Of a DNA stretch of 64,000 bases, positions 24,858 through 34,219 are shown one piece after another. The DNA lies in assembly GCA_027493525.1 (NCBI GenBank), contig JAOSKN010000002.1, positions 410,288 through 474,287 on the forward strand, given 5' to 3'. Each line of letters opens with the position of its first letter. Position 1 is the stretch's first letter. Source of the DNA: Planctomycetota bacterium. Its GTDB lineage: Bacteria > Planctomycetota > SZUA-567 > H5-PLA8. Below the pieces are notes generated by a model. The model made no database searches. It saw nothing but the letters and a program-made list of their open reading frames with translations, and was not told the origin of the DNA. A program made the position numbers and the translations under genes.

Positions 24858-26021
24858 ATGGCGCTCAAGGAAATCCTGCTCACCCCCGGCCCCAGCCAGG
24901 TCCCGCACCGCGTCCGCGCGAAGCTCGCCGAACCGGCGTGGTACCACCGCTCCTCGCGCTTTCGCGAGATCTACAAGGAAGTCCGCGCGGGCTTGCAGCA
25001 GGTCTTCGAGACCCAGAGCGACGTGCTGGTCTTCACCGGCTCCGGCACCGTGGCCATGGAGGCCGGCATCGTCAACATCGTCGGCCCCGGCAGGAAGGCG
25101 GTCGTCGTCAGCGCGGGCAAATGGGGCGAGCGGCTCGTTCAGATCTTCGAACAGTTCAAGCTGGGCATCGACGTGGTGAAGCTGGAGTACGGCCGCTCGC
25201 CGTCGCCGGAGCAGCTCGCCGAGCGCGCCAAGGACCCGGCGGTGCAGGCCGTCTACGTCCACCTCTGCGAGACCTCCACGGGCGCGAAGTACGACATCGA
25301 GGCGATCGGGAAGGCCGTCCGCGCGGCGAACCCCGAGGCGCTGCTGGCGGTCGACGGCATCTCCGGCGCGATCGGCATGGCCTGCCCGCTCGACGCGTGG
25401 GGCGTGGACCTCTTCATGGCCGGCTCGCAGAAGGGCCTGATGATGCCGCCGGGCCTCTCGATGCTCACCGTTTCGCCCAAGGCCTGGAAGGTCGTTGAAG
25501 GCAACAAGGGCGCGCCGACGTACTACTCGTCCCTGCTCCGCGCGCGGAAGGACCTGCCCAACAACGACACGCCCTTCACGCCGGGCAACACGCTCTTCGA
25601 CGCGCAGAACGAGGCGCTGAAGATGCTGCTGGAGGAGGGCATCCACAACGTCCACAAGCGGCACGCGACGCTCGCGCAGGCCGCGCGCGCCGGCGTGGCC
25701 GCGCTGGGGCTGGAACTCTTCCCCGACTCGCCCGCCGAGGTCCTGACCGTCGTGAAAGCCCCGAACGGCATCGAGAGCAGCGCGATCATCAAGTACGCGC
25801 GCGACCGCTTCGGGGTGACGCTTGCCGACGGGCAGGGCGACATGAAGGGCAAAGTGCTGCGTCTGGCCCACATGGGCTATTGCAGCGGCATGGATCTGCT
25901 CAGCGGGCTGGCCGCCATCGAGTTCGGGCTCAAGAACGCCGGCGCGAAGGTGACGTTCGGTTCGGGCGTCGCCGCCGCGCAGGAGCTTCTCGCCAAGGCC
26001 CCGAAGGACGTCTGGATGTGA
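24858..26021 (+). CDS. Class V aminotransferase (alanine-glyoxylate / serine-glyoxylate type)
   Basis: The protein has 387 residues. It begins with LLTPGPSQVP, has FTGSGTVAMEAGIVNI for the phosphate-binding turn, AVDGISGAIGM with the Asp that contacts PLP nitrogen, and GSQKGLMMPPGLSML with the PLP Lys (about 196). The end, VLRLAHMGYCSGMDLL, carries the carboxylate-binding Arg region. Members transfer amino groups from alanine or serine to glyoxylate, or act in phosphoserine synthesis. The gene stands alone between the small membrane protein and a convergent AraC gene. Confidence 0.88.
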   Translation: MALKEILLTPGPSQVPHRVRAKLAEPAWYHRSSRFREIYKEVRAGLQQVFETQSDVLVFTGSGTVAMEAGIVNIVGPGRKAVVVSAGKWGERLVQIFEQFKLGIDVVKLEYGRSPSPEQLAERAKDPAVQAVYVHLCETSTGAKYDIEAIGKAVRAANPEALLAVDGISGAIGMACPLDAWGVDLFMAGSQKGLMMPPGLSMLTVSPKAWKVVEGNKGAPTYYSSLLRARKDLPNNDTPFTPGNTLFDAQNEALKMLLEEGIHNVHKRHATLAQAARAGVAALGLELFPDSPAEVLTVVKAPNGIESSAIIKYARDRFGVTLADGQGDMKGKVLRLAHMGYCSGMDLLSGLAAIEFGLKNAGAKVTFGSGVAAAQELLAKAPKDVWM

Positions 26022-26053
26022 ACGGCAGGCTTGAGGCCGCCGCACACGTGTCC

Positions 26054-26962
26054 TTATTCCTGAAGCTCGCCTTCCAGCCCCGCGCCGTTGCGGTATTGCA
26101 GCGGCGAGAGCTGGTAGTGCGCCTTGAATTGCCGGCTGAAGAAGTGCTGCGACGAGAAGCCGCAGGCGTCTGCGACGTCCTTCACGCTCGGCGCGATCCC
26201 GCCGGGCCGCTCCTTTAACAATCTCAAGGCCAGCCGCAGCCGCGCCTCGACGAGGTAGCGCTTGAGGCTGCGCCCCAGCGCGCGGCGGCAGAGTTCGTGC
26301 AGGTGGCCGGGCGAGAGGTCCAGGTCGGCGGCGAGCTGCGCGACGCGCCAGGCGCGCGCGGGGTCGGCGTCGATCCGCTCGCGCAGCCGCGCGACGCGCT
26401 CGTCGTGCGGGCGCGCCGGTCGGAGCATCCGCGCGCGCGGGTCGGCGCGCTGGCCGCGGCGGCGGGCGAAGGCGGCGAGTTCCCCGAGTAGCGCCAGCAC
26501 CGCGCGCTCGGTCCGGTAGGGCGTGCCGGGCTTGCGCGGGTCCAGCGCGGCCAGAGCCGCGTAGGCGCGCCGCACGCCGGGGGCCTCGCGCGCGGGAAAG
26601 ACCAGCGGCACGCGCGCGTCCGGGCCGGGTCCCAGGGCGTCGTCGCGCGGGGCGCCCAGCACCCGCGGCGGCACGGGACGGAACGCGAAGTGGCAGTAGC
26701 GCAGCTTCAGCCCGGGCTTCGTGTCGCGAATCCAGGCCGGCGTGTACGGCGGCATCAACGCGAAGCTGCCGGTGGGCGCCACGAGCTTCAGCCCGTCGGC
26801 GAAGGTCCAGGTGGCCTCGCCGCCCACGATCCAGAACAGGTCGTAGTCATGGAAGAGGTGCAGGACCGGGAGCCGCCCGGGCTGGTCCACGTAGAGCCCC
26901 GTGCCGCCGCTGAGATACGGCACGCCGCTGGGAAACGCGAGGAGCGGGGGCGGGTCGGCCAT
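26054..26962 (-). CDS. AraC-family transcriptional regulator
   Basis: The protein has 302 residues. The N-terminal cupin-like sensing domain (LHLFHDYDLFWIVGGEATWTF region, residues about 10-110) precedes the two helix-turn-helix motifs near the C-terminus: RVAQLAADLDLSPGHLHELC and VKDVADACGFSSQHFFSRQF. The family usually responds to sugars. It is divergent from the PhyH-type gene at 27098, so control of that gene from the shared 135-bp gap is likely. Confidence 0.88.
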   Translation of the reverse strand: MADPPPLLAFPSGVPYLSGGTGLYVDQPGRLPVLHLFHDYDLFWIVGGEATWTFADGLKLVAPTGSFALMPPYTPAWIRDTKPGLKLRYCHFAFRPVPPRVLGAPRDDALGPGPDARVPLVFPAREAPGVRRAYAALAALDPRKPGTPYRTERAVLALLGELAAFARRRGQRADPRARMLRPARPHDERVARLRERIDADPARAWRVAQLAADLDLSPGHLHELCRRALGRSLKRYLVEARLRLALRLLKERPGGIAPSVKDVADACGFSSQHFFSRQFKAHYQLSPLQYRNGAGLEGELQE

Positions 26963-27097
26963 GGCGAGGACCTGAGATTAGTACAAAAAAATAGCAGATG
27001 CGCCTAAAGACTGCGCTTCCCCGATACGGTAAAGATATCTCCAACGCAAGGGCCGATCGGGGCAGCCGCCCCGGGCCCCCAACCGGAGGAAACGAAC

Positions 27098-27845
27098 ATG
27101 AGCCTGCACGCCACGCAACGCGAAGCCTACGACCGCGACGGCTACCTTGTCCTGCCCGGAAGTCCTCGCCCCGGCCGCGCGTGCGGAACTCAGCAACCGC
27201 ATCTGGGACCTGGTGCGCGACGCCGAGGAAGGACGCTCCGGCAAGCATGAGGTCCTCCTGGAACCCGGCGCCGCGGCGGCCACGGCCACGCTCGCCAAGC
27301 CCGCCGTGCGCAAGCTCAGCAGCCTGGTGAGCGAGGGCGAGTTCTTCCGTGAGATCGCCGCCAGCCCGCGCATCCTCGAACTCGTCGCCGAGCTGACCGG
27401 CGGCGCGAAGTCGATCTACCTGTACAGCGACCAGGTTTTCCTCAAGCCGGCTTTCTGCGGGAGCGAGAAGCCTCTGCACCAGGACAACAGCTACTTCCGC
27501 GTCACGCCGCATAGCCACGGCGTCACCTGCTGGGTGGCCATCGACGAGGCCACGGTCGAAAACGGCTGCCTCAACTACATTCCCGGCAGCCACAAGCTGG
27601 GGCTGATCAACCACCGCGCGATTCCCAACACGCCCCATCACGTGCCGGACGTGAACTTCCCGCTAGGCGAGGAGGTCCCCGCGCCGGTTCCCGCCGGCGG
27701 CGCGGTCTTTCACCACCTGCTCTGCCTGCACAGCTCCAAGGCCAACCACAGCGCCCACCCGCGCCGGGCCTGGGCGCTGCACTACGTCAACGGCGAAGCC
27801 CATTCGCCGCACCGGGAATACAAGAAGATGCTGCGCGTGCGGTAG
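27098..27845 (+). pseudogene. Phytanoyl-CoA dioxygenase (PhyH) family gene with an early frameshift
   Basis: ATG 27098 has GGAGGA 7 nt upstream and starts MSLHATQREAYDRDGYLVLP, the standard PhyH beginning. The frame then runs out, while the rest of the family sequence (EVLAPAARAELSNRIWDLV onward) continues one frame over from about 27158. Removing one base from CCC or GG near 27155-27159 restores a protein of about 248 residues. The Fe(II) site is intact downstream: HQDNSYFRV (H-x-D) and FHHLLCLHSSKANHS (His and Arg/Lys region). It would be a 2-oxoglutarate-dependent hydroxylase of unknown substrate. A sequencing error is as likely as a true mutation. Confidence 0.8.
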
Positions 27846-27868
27846 CGGCAGGCGCGGCGCGGAATGCG

Positions 27869-27904
27869 AAAAAGGCTCCGGGGCTTTCGTCCCGGAGCCT
27901 TTTT
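27869..27904. terminator. Bidirectional intrinsic terminator
   Basis: A perfect 9-bp stem GGCTCCGGG/CCCGGAGCC (27874-27899, loop of 8) is flanked by AAAAA on the left and TTTTT on the right. It therefore works for both the PhyH gene and the convergent gene ending at 27926. Confidence 0.92.
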
Positions 27905-27925
27905 CATGGGCCGGCCGCGGAAGAG

Positions 27926-30025
27926 TTACTTCTTGGCGTACTCGACTTGGATGTCGTCCACGATCACGCCGCCGGCTTCCTTGTCCCCGCCGAGGAAGTA
28001 CAGCGCCGCGGCGCCCTTGGGCGTGAACTTGGGATCGAGCGTGCCCACGGCTTCGCCGTCGCGCGTGACCTTCCCGCCGGCCGGGTCGCTGAAGTCGAAG
28101 ACCCACAGGCTCCAGCCGTCCTTGCGCGCGAGCTTGGCGGGGTGCGGGCTGAACCACTGGTTCTCGCCGGTGTTGAACCACGCGTACTGGTTGTCGCCGT
28201 CGAGATATTTCCGCCAGGTCGGGCGGATGCAGAACTTGTTTCCGTTGCCGTCCTTGATGCCCCAGGCGGGGCCGTTGGCGGTCTTCTTGCCGAGCTTCTT
28301 GCCGGCGTCCCAGACCCACATGCTCACTTTGACCGGCAGGTCTTCCTCGTCGGCGAAGGTGCAGACGGCGCTCTGCCCTTCGGTGAGCTTGAGGCCCTTC
28401 TTGCCGCCGTGCGCCTGTTCCTCGACGGGCGCGCCGCCCTCGATGTGCCAGCGCGCGTCGGGCTCGGATTCGAAATCGACGGCCAGGGTCTGCCCGGGTT
28501 CGAGCAGTTCCGGGCCGGTCCGCGCGCGCTTCTCGCCGAGCTTGACCCAGACCGGCATCGCGCGGCTCTCGCCGGCCAGCGTCCAGCGGACCTGGTACGC
28601 GCCGGCGTCCTTCTGGCCCGTCTTGGGGTTCGTGCCGTCCCAGCGCGGCGCGTGGTAGGCCGAGCCGGCGTCGCCGACCTCGATTTCGTGGAGCGTGCCC
28701 AGCACCTCCTTGCCGCTCTCGTCGAGCAGTTCGATCTTGAGCGTGCCCTTGGCGCGGGTCTGCGTCACGAATTTCGTCCGGTCGCCGTTGGCCGTCTCGA
28801 GCAGGTTGGGGATCGCCTGCGCCAGGGTGATGTTCCGGCCGGGCATGAGCGGGACCTTCACGACCTCGACCCGCGATTCGTCCTCGACGTACAGGCGCTT
28901 CCAGCCGAGCTGCTTCTCGGTGACGTTCTTGAGGTACGCGAGGTGGACGACGGAGGCCGCGTCCTTCTTGCCGCGCAGCCCGTCCTCGTGGAGCTTGCGG
29001 ATCTTCTCGTCGAAGCGTTCGAGGGCCGTCCAGAGCGTCCCGGCCTTGGTGGTGCCGTCGGCGTTGCGCCAGCCCTGGCCCTCGTTGTACATCCAGTGGT
29101 TGGTGCGGATGATCCGTTCCAGGTCGGCCTGCTCGAAGACCAGCCCGCTGTCGTAGACCTCGACCCAGTCGCTGACCTCGCCGGCCTGGTACCCGGCGCG
29201 CTCGGGGTGCACGGCGACCCAGGACTTGGGCGCGGTGCCTTCGATGTCGTAGGGGCCGTGGGGCATCCAGAAGTTCCAGACGATGCGGTCCTCGTCGGGG
29301 TAGTAGCGCCACATGGTCTTCGCGCGGCCGTAGATCTTCTTGACCCGCTCCTTGTATTCGGGCTTGCCCGTCGCGCGCCAGAGCCGCAGGATCACGTGCC
29401 CGGCCGAGTAGTGCTTGTTCAGGTTGTCGCTGACGACCATGTTGGGGCGCGAGACCCACTGCCCGGTCTTCTCGTCGATGTACTTGTCGTGCGTGTGGTA
29501 GCTGCCCCAGCCGGCGGCGTCCTCGTAGTAGCAGCCGCGCTTGTTCCACTTCTCCCAGACGATGCGCGTGCAGAGGTCGAGGTACTTTTGCGCCTTCTCG
29601 CCCCAGCGCTTCTCGAGTTCCGGGTCGGCCTTTACCGTCAGGACGAAGTTCATCAGCGGCTCGCAGAGCACCGCGTCGCCGACCAGCGCGTCGGCCTTGA
29701 GCCCCGGCGTGTTGTTGATGGTCGGGCCCAGCCAGCCTTCGTAGCCGTCGGGGTCCTTCTCGAGCTTGCTCACGAACCAGTCGTAGTAGGTCTCGGCCTC
29801 CTCGAGCCACTTGGGATTCTTGAAGGCCTTGTACCCGGCCAGGAACGTCCCGGCGCCGTAGGCGGCGTGCCAGCAGAAGGCCTCGCCCTTGTCCTGATGG
29901 AGGTGGCCGTTCTTCATGACCTGCTCGCGGTACGCGGCGGGGTCGGGTTCCTGGAAGTCTTCCGCGCGTGCGAGGCCGAGGCTCGCGATGCCGGCCAGCA
30001 GCAACATGAGGTTCAAGCGGCGCAT
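27926..30025 (-). CDS. Large secreted protein with (alpha/alpha) barrel-like domain
   Basis: The protein has 699 residues. The signal peptide is MRRLNLMLLLAGIASLGLARA. Residues about 30-430 contain the aromatic, helical pattern of (alpha/alpha)6 barrels of glycan-active enzymes (CWHAAYGAGTFLAGYKAF, YEGWLGPTINNTPGLKADAL, LWRATGKPEYKERVKKIYGRAK). The C-terminal third is beta-rich: WDGTNPKTGQKDAGAYQVRW is a FlgD-like Ig module, followed by a carbohydrate-binding-like jelly roll ending in IVDDIQVEY. GAAGGAGA fixes the start. A polysaccharide lyase or hydrolase role is inferred from the fold only; no catalytic residues could be assigned. The gene is divergent from the DUF4832-like gene at 30246. 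Confidence 0.65.
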   Translation of the reverse strand: MRRLNLMLLLAGIASLGLARAEDFQEPDPAAYREQVMKNGHLHQDKGEAFCWHAAYGAGTFLAGYKAFKNPKWLEEAETYYDWFVSKLEKDPDGYEGWLGPTINNTPGLKADALVGDAVLCEPLMNFVLTVKADPELEKRWGEKAQKYLDLCTRIVWEKWNKRGCYYEDAAGWGSYHTHDKYIDEKTGQWVSRPNMVVSDNLNKHYSAGHVILRLWRATGKPEYKERVKKIYGRAKTMWRYYPDEDRIVWNFWMPHGPYDIEGTAPKSWVAVHPERAGYQAGEVSDWVEVYDSGLVFEQADLERIIRTNHWMYNEGQGWRNADGTTKAGTLWTALERFDEKIRKLHEDGLRGKKDAASVVHLAYLKNVTEKQLGWKRLYVEDESRVEVVKVPLMPGRNITLAQAIPNLLETANGDRTKFVTQTRAKGTLKIELLDESGKEVLGTLHEIEVGDAGSAYHAPRWDGTNPKTGQKDAGAYQVRWTLAGESRAMPVWVKLGEKRARTGPELLEPGQTLAVDFESEPDARWHIEGGAPVEEQAHGGKKGLKLTEGQSAVCTFADEEDLPVKVSMWVWDAGKKLGKKTANGPAWGIKDGNGNKFCIRPTWRKYLDGDNQYAWFNTGENQWFSPHPAKLARKDGWSLWVFDFSDPAGGKVTRDGEAVGTLDPKFTPKGAAALYFLGGDKEAGGVIVDDIQVEYAKK

Positions 30026-30245
30026 GCCGTGGTCTCCTTCGAGGCGCGGGCGAAGTGCGCGAATATTAGCGTATCCTGTACGATCCGCGGGACTGCATAC
30101 ACCCGGAACGCGGTCCGCGCGCATAATTCGCGATTATTAGCCCAGGCGCGCGCCGCGTCCAACTCGAATGGACCTCGCCGCGCGGCGAGGGTAGGCTGCT
30201 CGCACGGCCTCTTTCCTAACGTCCCAACTCCAGGAGGATTCAAGC

Positions 30246-31601
30246 GTGGCCGAGATCGTCCGCCGGGTGCGCCCGACCCCCACCGACGCCTACCTGGGCA
30301 ATCCGCACAAAGGCTGCTGCACGTTCCAGCACTTCAACGGGGATGAACTCTTCCCGGGCCTGGGCTGGTCGGAAGAAGGGCCGCTGGAGTTCCCGCCGGC
30401 CAAGCAGCCGCCGGCGATCGACGGCTACCTGCCCACCACCGTCAGCTACTGCCGCTGGTTCTGGCGCGTGATGGAGCCCGAGCAGGGGCGCTACAACTTC
30501 GCGATGATCGATAAGGCGCTGGAGACGGCGGCCGCGCGCGGGCAGACCGTGGCGGTGCGCCTGATGGCCTTCGGCTCGGCGCGCCAGCCGCAGGCGCCGG
30601 ACTGGTATGCCGCGAAGCACCCGATGCTCGAGCGGAAACACAAGTCCGCCGTGCAGCTCACGCCCGATCACGACGCGCCGCAATACCTCGAGCACTGGGG
30701 CGGGTTCGTGCGGGAGTTCGCGCGCCGCTACGACGCCGACCCGCGGCTGGAGACGATCGACGTGACCTACATCGGGCCGTGGGGCGAAGGCGCGGGGGAG
30801 TGCTCGGCCGAGCAGTGCGAGCGCTTCGCGCGGCTCTGGAAGGAAGCGTTCGCCAACACGCCGCGGCTGTGCATGATCGGCGGCGAGCAGATGCGCGCGG
30901 GGATCGCGAGCGGCGCCGGCTGGCGCTGCGACTGCTACGGCGACATGAAGGACCCCGGCACCTCGCACGTCCGCAAGGACCTCTGCTGGAACCACATGTA
31001 CGAGTCCTATCCGCGCGAGGTCTGCGAGGGCGGCGCGCGCGAGACCTGGAAGACCGCGCCGGTCCACTTCGAGAGCTGCTGGGTGCCGATGTACTGGTAC
31101 AACCACGGCTTCGATATCGACTTCATCCTCGAGCAGGGCCTCAAGTACCACGGCACGTACTTCATGCCCAAGTACACGCGCCTGCCGGGGCCGTGGATGG
31201 AGAAGCTGGCCGCGTTCTGCCGCCGGCTGGGCTACCGCTTCGTCTTCCGCCAGAGCGTCCACGACCGCTACGGGCAGGCGGGGAAGCCGTGGCGCTTCAC
31301 GTGCTGGATCGAGAACGTCGGCGTCGCGCCGCTCTATCGCCGCTACGACCTCGCGCTGCGCTTCCGGCAGGGCGACCGCGATTTTCATCATGTCCTCGAA
31401 GGCGTGGACCCGCGGACGTGGACGCCCGGCGACGTCTGGGTCGAACGGCACGTCCCGCTGCCGCAGGGCCTCAAGCCCGGCTACGCCGAACTCGCCGCGG
31501 GGCTCGTCCAGCCCGGCACGCAGGAGGCCAAGGTCGCCTTCGCGGTGAAGGAGCGGTTCGGCGACCGCTGGGTGGACCTGGGCGGCGTGGAAGTGCAATA
31601 G
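30246..31601 (+). CDS. DUF4832-like TIM-barrel glycoside-hydrolase relative
   Basis: The protein has 451 residues and a GTG start with CCAGGAGG 9 nt upstream. The N-terminus LGNPHKGCCTFQHFNGDEL and the barrel segments YCRWFWRVMEPEQGRYNFAMID and VTYIGPWGEGAGE are typical of beta-galactosidase-like proteins with a C-terminal DUF4832 beta domain (WIENVGVAPLYRRYDLALRF). The Glu in PWGEG is at the place of the acid/base residue of clan A hydrolases. There is no signal peptide, so it appears cytoplasmic. It may act on the products of the divergent secreted protein. Confidence 0.7.
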   Translation: MAEIVRRVRPTPTDAYLGNPHKGCCTFQHFNGDELFPGLGWSEEGPLEFPPAKQPPAIDGYLPTTVSYCRWFWRVMEPEQGRYNFAMIDKALETAAARGQTVAVRLMAFGSARQPQAPDWYAAKHPMLERKHKSAVQLTPDHDAPQYLEHWGGFVREFARRYDADPRLETIDVTYIGPWGEGAGECSAEQCERFARLWKEAFANTPRLCMIGGEQMRAGIASGAGWRCDCYGDMKDPGTSHVRKDLCWNHMYESYPREVCEGGARETWKTAPVHFESCWVPMYWYNHGFDIDFILEQGLKYHGTYFMPKYTRLPGPWMEKLAAFCRRLGYRFVFRQSVHDRYGQAGKPWRFTCWIENVGVAPLYRRYDLALRFRQGDRDFHHVLEGVDPRTWTPGDVWVERHVPLPQGLKPGYAELAAGLVQPGTQEAKVAFAVKERFGDRWVDLGGVEVQ

Positions 31602-31657
31602 GGCCGGATGCATTCCGTGGAGGATGGGATACAATATAGGAAGAAAGGCAGGCGTAC

Positions 31658-31894
31658 ATGACCCCACCTCGGGCGGAAACGCAAGCGGCCCCGCTGGCTA
31701 TCCCCGCCGAATGGCTTGCCGAATTCGAGGCCGCGGCGAGGCGGCCGCTGAAGCAGCGCTTCAAGTACGCCTTCATCAAGACGCATAAGCCGGTCCTCGA
31801 CGACGCGGCGTACCGGTCCTTCGACAGCATGGCGGAGTACCGGCGCTGGTGCGAAGAAAACCTCCCCGACTGGCTGGGCTATGGGCGCGTTTGA
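31658..31894 (+). CDS. Small protein paired with a nucleotidyltransferase
   Basis: The protein has 78 residues, soluble and mixed-charge, with a LKQRFKYAFIKTHKPVLDD stretch and a C-terminal SMAEYRRWCEENLPDWLGY helix. It overlaps the next gene by 14 bp, the tight coupling seen in toxin-antitoxin pairs. It may be the partner or antitoxin of the nucleotidyltransferase. I do not recognise a named family. Confidence 0.55.
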   Translation: MTPPRAETQAAPLAIPAEWLAEFEAAARRPLKQRFKYAFIKTHKPVLDDAAYRSFDSMAEYRRWCEENLPDWLGYGRV

Positions 31895-32354
31895 ATACCG
31901 GCAGGCCGAAGAGATTCGCGACGGCTTCGCGCGGCATGGCGTGCGGTATCTGTTTCTCGGCAAGTCCGGCGCGATCCTGCTCGGTTTTCCCGATACGACG
32001 CAAGACGCCGACCTGTTCGTGAAAAAGGACGCCGCGAATGGGCGAGCCCTGGTGGAAGCCCTGATCGGCCTGGGTTTCGCCCTCGACGAAGCGCAGCGGG
32101 CCGAGATTGAACGCGGCAAGGATTTCGTGCAGCTCAAGAACGGGCCGTTCGACCTCGACCTGGTCTTCGCCCCGGACGGCATCGAAAGCTTCGATAAGGC
32201 CTGGGCGCGGCGCGTTGAGGTGGAAGGCTTCATGGTCTGCCACCCCGATGACATCATTGCAAGCAAGCAGGCGGCTAACCGGCAGAAAGACCGGGAGTCG
32301 CTGCCCAGGTTGATCTCGTTCCGAGACTACTGGAAGCGCAATCTTCGCAACTGA
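31881..32354 (+). CDS. Nucleotidyltransferase, AbiEii/DUF6036-like
   Basis: The protein has 157 residues. YLFLGKSGAILLGFPDTTQDADLFVKK carries the family core in pieces: G-K-S-G, then T-x-D-A-D-L with the metal-binding Asp pair. FDLDLVF supplies the third acidic residue, and HPDDIIASKQAANRQKD is the C-terminal helix typical of the DUF6036/AbiEii-like group. Such enzymes transfer nucleotides to RNA or to partner proteins and often form toxin-antitoxin or abortive-infection modules. The 14-bp overlap with the upstream small gene fits that. No phage-defence cluster surrounds it, so the role is open. Confidence 0.7.
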   Translation: MGAFEYRQAEEIRDGFARHGVRYLFLGKSGAILLGFPDTTQDADLFVKKDAANGRALVEALIGLGFALDEAQRAEIERGKDFVQLKNGPFDLDLVFAPDGIESFDKAWARRVEVEGFMVCHPDDIIASKQAANRQKDRESLPRLISFRDYWKRNLRN

Positions 32355-32373
32355 TGCCCGTGGAGAAGACGAT

Positions 32374-33780
32374 ATGCCCCGGAACGAGCGCCACGCTCGT
32401 CTGATCGTCGGCTTCTGTATTCTGGCCGGAGGCCCACTCTGCGCTCGCGCCGGCGAAGCCCCCGCGCGCCCGCGCCCGGCCGCCGTCGACGCGCTGCTGG
32501 CCGAAGCGAAGCCCGCGCGGCTCAAGGCCGGCGTGGAAAAGCTCGCCGGCTTCGGCACGCGCCACACGCTCTCGGAGACCGGCTCCGAGACGCGCGGGAT
32601 CGGCGCGGCGCGGCGCTGGATCAAGGCCGAGTTCGAGCGCGCCGCCGAGGCCGCGGCGAAAGGGACCCGGCGCAAGCCCGAAGACCGCCTGCACGTGTCC
32701 TTCGAGAGCTTCCAGCAGCCCGCCGACGGGCGGCGCTACCCGCGCGAGGTCGAACTGGTCAACGTCGTCGCGGTGCTCCCCGGAACGCGCCCCGAGGCCC
32801 GCGCGCGGCGCGTCTACGTCGTGGGCCACTACGACTCCCGGGCCAGCGAAGCCAACGACGCGGCCGCCGACGCGCCCGGCGCCAACGACAACGCCTCGGG
32901 GACCGCGCTGGTCCTGGAACTCGCGCGCGTGCTGGCGGGGCGGGAACTCGACGCCACGGTGGTCTTCCTGGCCACGGCCGGCGAGGAGCAGGGGCTTACC
33001 GGCGCGCGCCGCCACGCGCAGGCCGCGCGGCAGCGGGGCGAGGCGGTCCTGGCGGTCCTCAACAACGACATCGTGGGCGACCCGCGCGCGCCGGGCGGGA
33101 AGGTCCACGACACGCAGGTGCGGGTCTTCAGCGAGGGCCTGCCGGCCGCGCTGGGCGCCGAGCGGCTCCCGCTGGTGCGCGGGCTCTCGGCCGAGAGCGA
33201 CGGCCTCTCGCGGCAACTGGCGCGCTTCGTCCAGGAGACCGCGCGCCTGCACGAGCTGCCTGTCGAGCCCATGCTGATCTACCGCAGCGACCGGTTCCTC
33301 CGCGGCGGCGATCACCTGGCCTTCAACGAGTTCGGCTACCCGGCCGTCCGCTTCACCGTGGTCGAAGAGGACTACACGAAGCAGCACCAGGACGTGCGCG
33401 AGGAAGGCGGGGTCAAGTACGGCGACCTGCCGGCGCATGTGGACGCCGAGTATCTGGCCGGGGTCGCGCGCGTGAACCTCGCCGCGCTGGTCCACCTGGC
33501 CAACGCCCCCGCGCCGCCGGCCGGCGCGCAGCTGGTCATGGCCGAACTGGCCAACGACGCGACCCTGCGCTGGCAGGCCGGCCCGGACCGGGACACGGCC
33601 GGCTATGAGATCGTCTGGCGCGCCACGACGAGCCCCGTCTGGGAAGGGTCCAAGGACGTGGGCCAGGCGACGGAAGCGGTCCTGCCCATGAGCGTGGACA
33701 ACTACTTCTTCGGCGTGCGGGCTTACGACGCCGACGGCTACCGCTCGATGGTCGCCTTCCCGGCCGTGGGCAGAGATTAA
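32374..33780 (+). CDS. Secreted M28 metallopeptidase with C-terminal Fn3-like domain
   Basis: The protein has 468 residues. The signal peptide is residues 1-26 (LIVGFCILAGGPLCARAG). The zinc sites are VVGHYDSR (H, D), GANDNASGTALVLEL (D), TAGEEQGLTGARRH (E-E), LNNDIVGD (D) and a final His in GGDHLAFNEFGYPAVRFT. Residues about 385-468 form a fibronectin-III-like domain (LRWQAGPDRDTAGYEIVWRA). It is an aminopeptidase acting outside the cytoplasm. It is followed by the hairpin-repeat gap and has no visible intrinsic terminator of its own other than those hairpins. Confidence 0.87.
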   Translation: MPRNERHARLIVGFCILAGGPLCARAGEAPARPRPAAVDALLAEAKPARLKAGVEKLAGFGTRHTLSETGSETRGIGAARRWIKAEFERAAEAAAKGTRRKPEDRLHVSFESFQQPADGRRYPREVELVNVVAVLPGTRPEARARRVYVVGHYDSRASEANDAAADAPGANDNASGTALVLELARVLAGRELDATVVFLATAGEEQGLTGARRHAQAARQRGEAVLAVLNNDIVGDPRAPGGKVHDTQVRVFSEGLPAALGAERLPLVRGLSAESDGLSRQLARFVQETARLHELPVEPMLIYRSDRFLRGGDHLAFNEFGYPAVRFTVVEEDYTKQHQDVREEGGVKYGDLPAHVDAEYLAGVARVNLAALVHLANAPAPPAGAQLVMAELANDATLRWQAGPDRDTAGYEIVWRATTSPVWEGSKDVGQATEAVLPMSVDNYFFGVRAYDADGYRSMVAFPAVGRD

Positions 33781-33813
33781 ACGGTTGTTTGGATGGGTTA
33801 ATCCAAGCGTAAA

Positions 33814-34219
33814 GTCTACGCATATCCAAAAAGCCTTCGACGTGCGCCTTTCCGGCGCAGGCTGCGAACCCGGATTGAAATTGGACGCCCTCGCCTCCGC
33901 GATCTTGTCTATGAGACCCTAAAAAGATGCACCGTGGTGCGTATCGCCATGGGCTTCGAGCCGTTTGTAATGGGAAAAAGCCGGCAAGTCCCCCGCGACC
34001 TGTGTCCACGAGAGCTTAAAAAAGATGCACTGTGGTGCAGCCGGCTTCGGCTTCGCCTTCCATTGCCGTGAGCGGCATTCTGGCGCGTGTCTACGAGAGC
34101 TTAAAAAAGTTGCACGCGGTGCAGCCGCTTGTCCATGGAAGTGTCCTATAACCATCTTCATGGACCCCAGACCTTAAGGAGGAGTCCACGAGACCTCAAA
34201 AAAGATGCACTCGTGCATG
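33814..34219. repeat. Five evenly spaced hairpin repeats in a gene-free gap
   Basis: The 480-bp gap 33781-34260 lies between the 3' ends of two convergent genes and contains no gene. Units begin at 33814, 33907, 34004, 34089 and 34184, spaced 93, 97, 85 and 95 nt. Each has GTCYAYGAGA (degenerate in the first unit), then an A5-A6 run, then a small hairpin TGCAC/GTGCA with variable loop (CGTG, TGTG, GCG, TC; the first unit has TGCGCC-TTTCC-GGCGCA). A second, non-conserved hairpin follows several units. Stems are kept while loops vary, which suggests structure matters. It is not a CRISPR: repeats are short, imperfect and spacers are partly structured. The function is unknown. Confidence 0.8.

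Noticed and set aside
27926..30025. An exact polysaccharide-lyase or GH family name
   Set aside because: The helical barrel pattern is visible, but no catalytic residues can be assigned by eye, so a family number would be a guess.
27947..30346. A 799-codon antisense frame opposite the secreted barrel protein
   Set aside because: It is a GC artefact crossing two genes; the sense protein has a signal peptide and a ribosome site.
33814..34219. A CRISPR array
   Set aside because: The repeats are degenerate, about 35 nt with about 55-60 nt of partly structured sequence between, only five in number, and no cas genes are present. The Cas4-like nuclease at 253 is 33 kb away on an integrated element.
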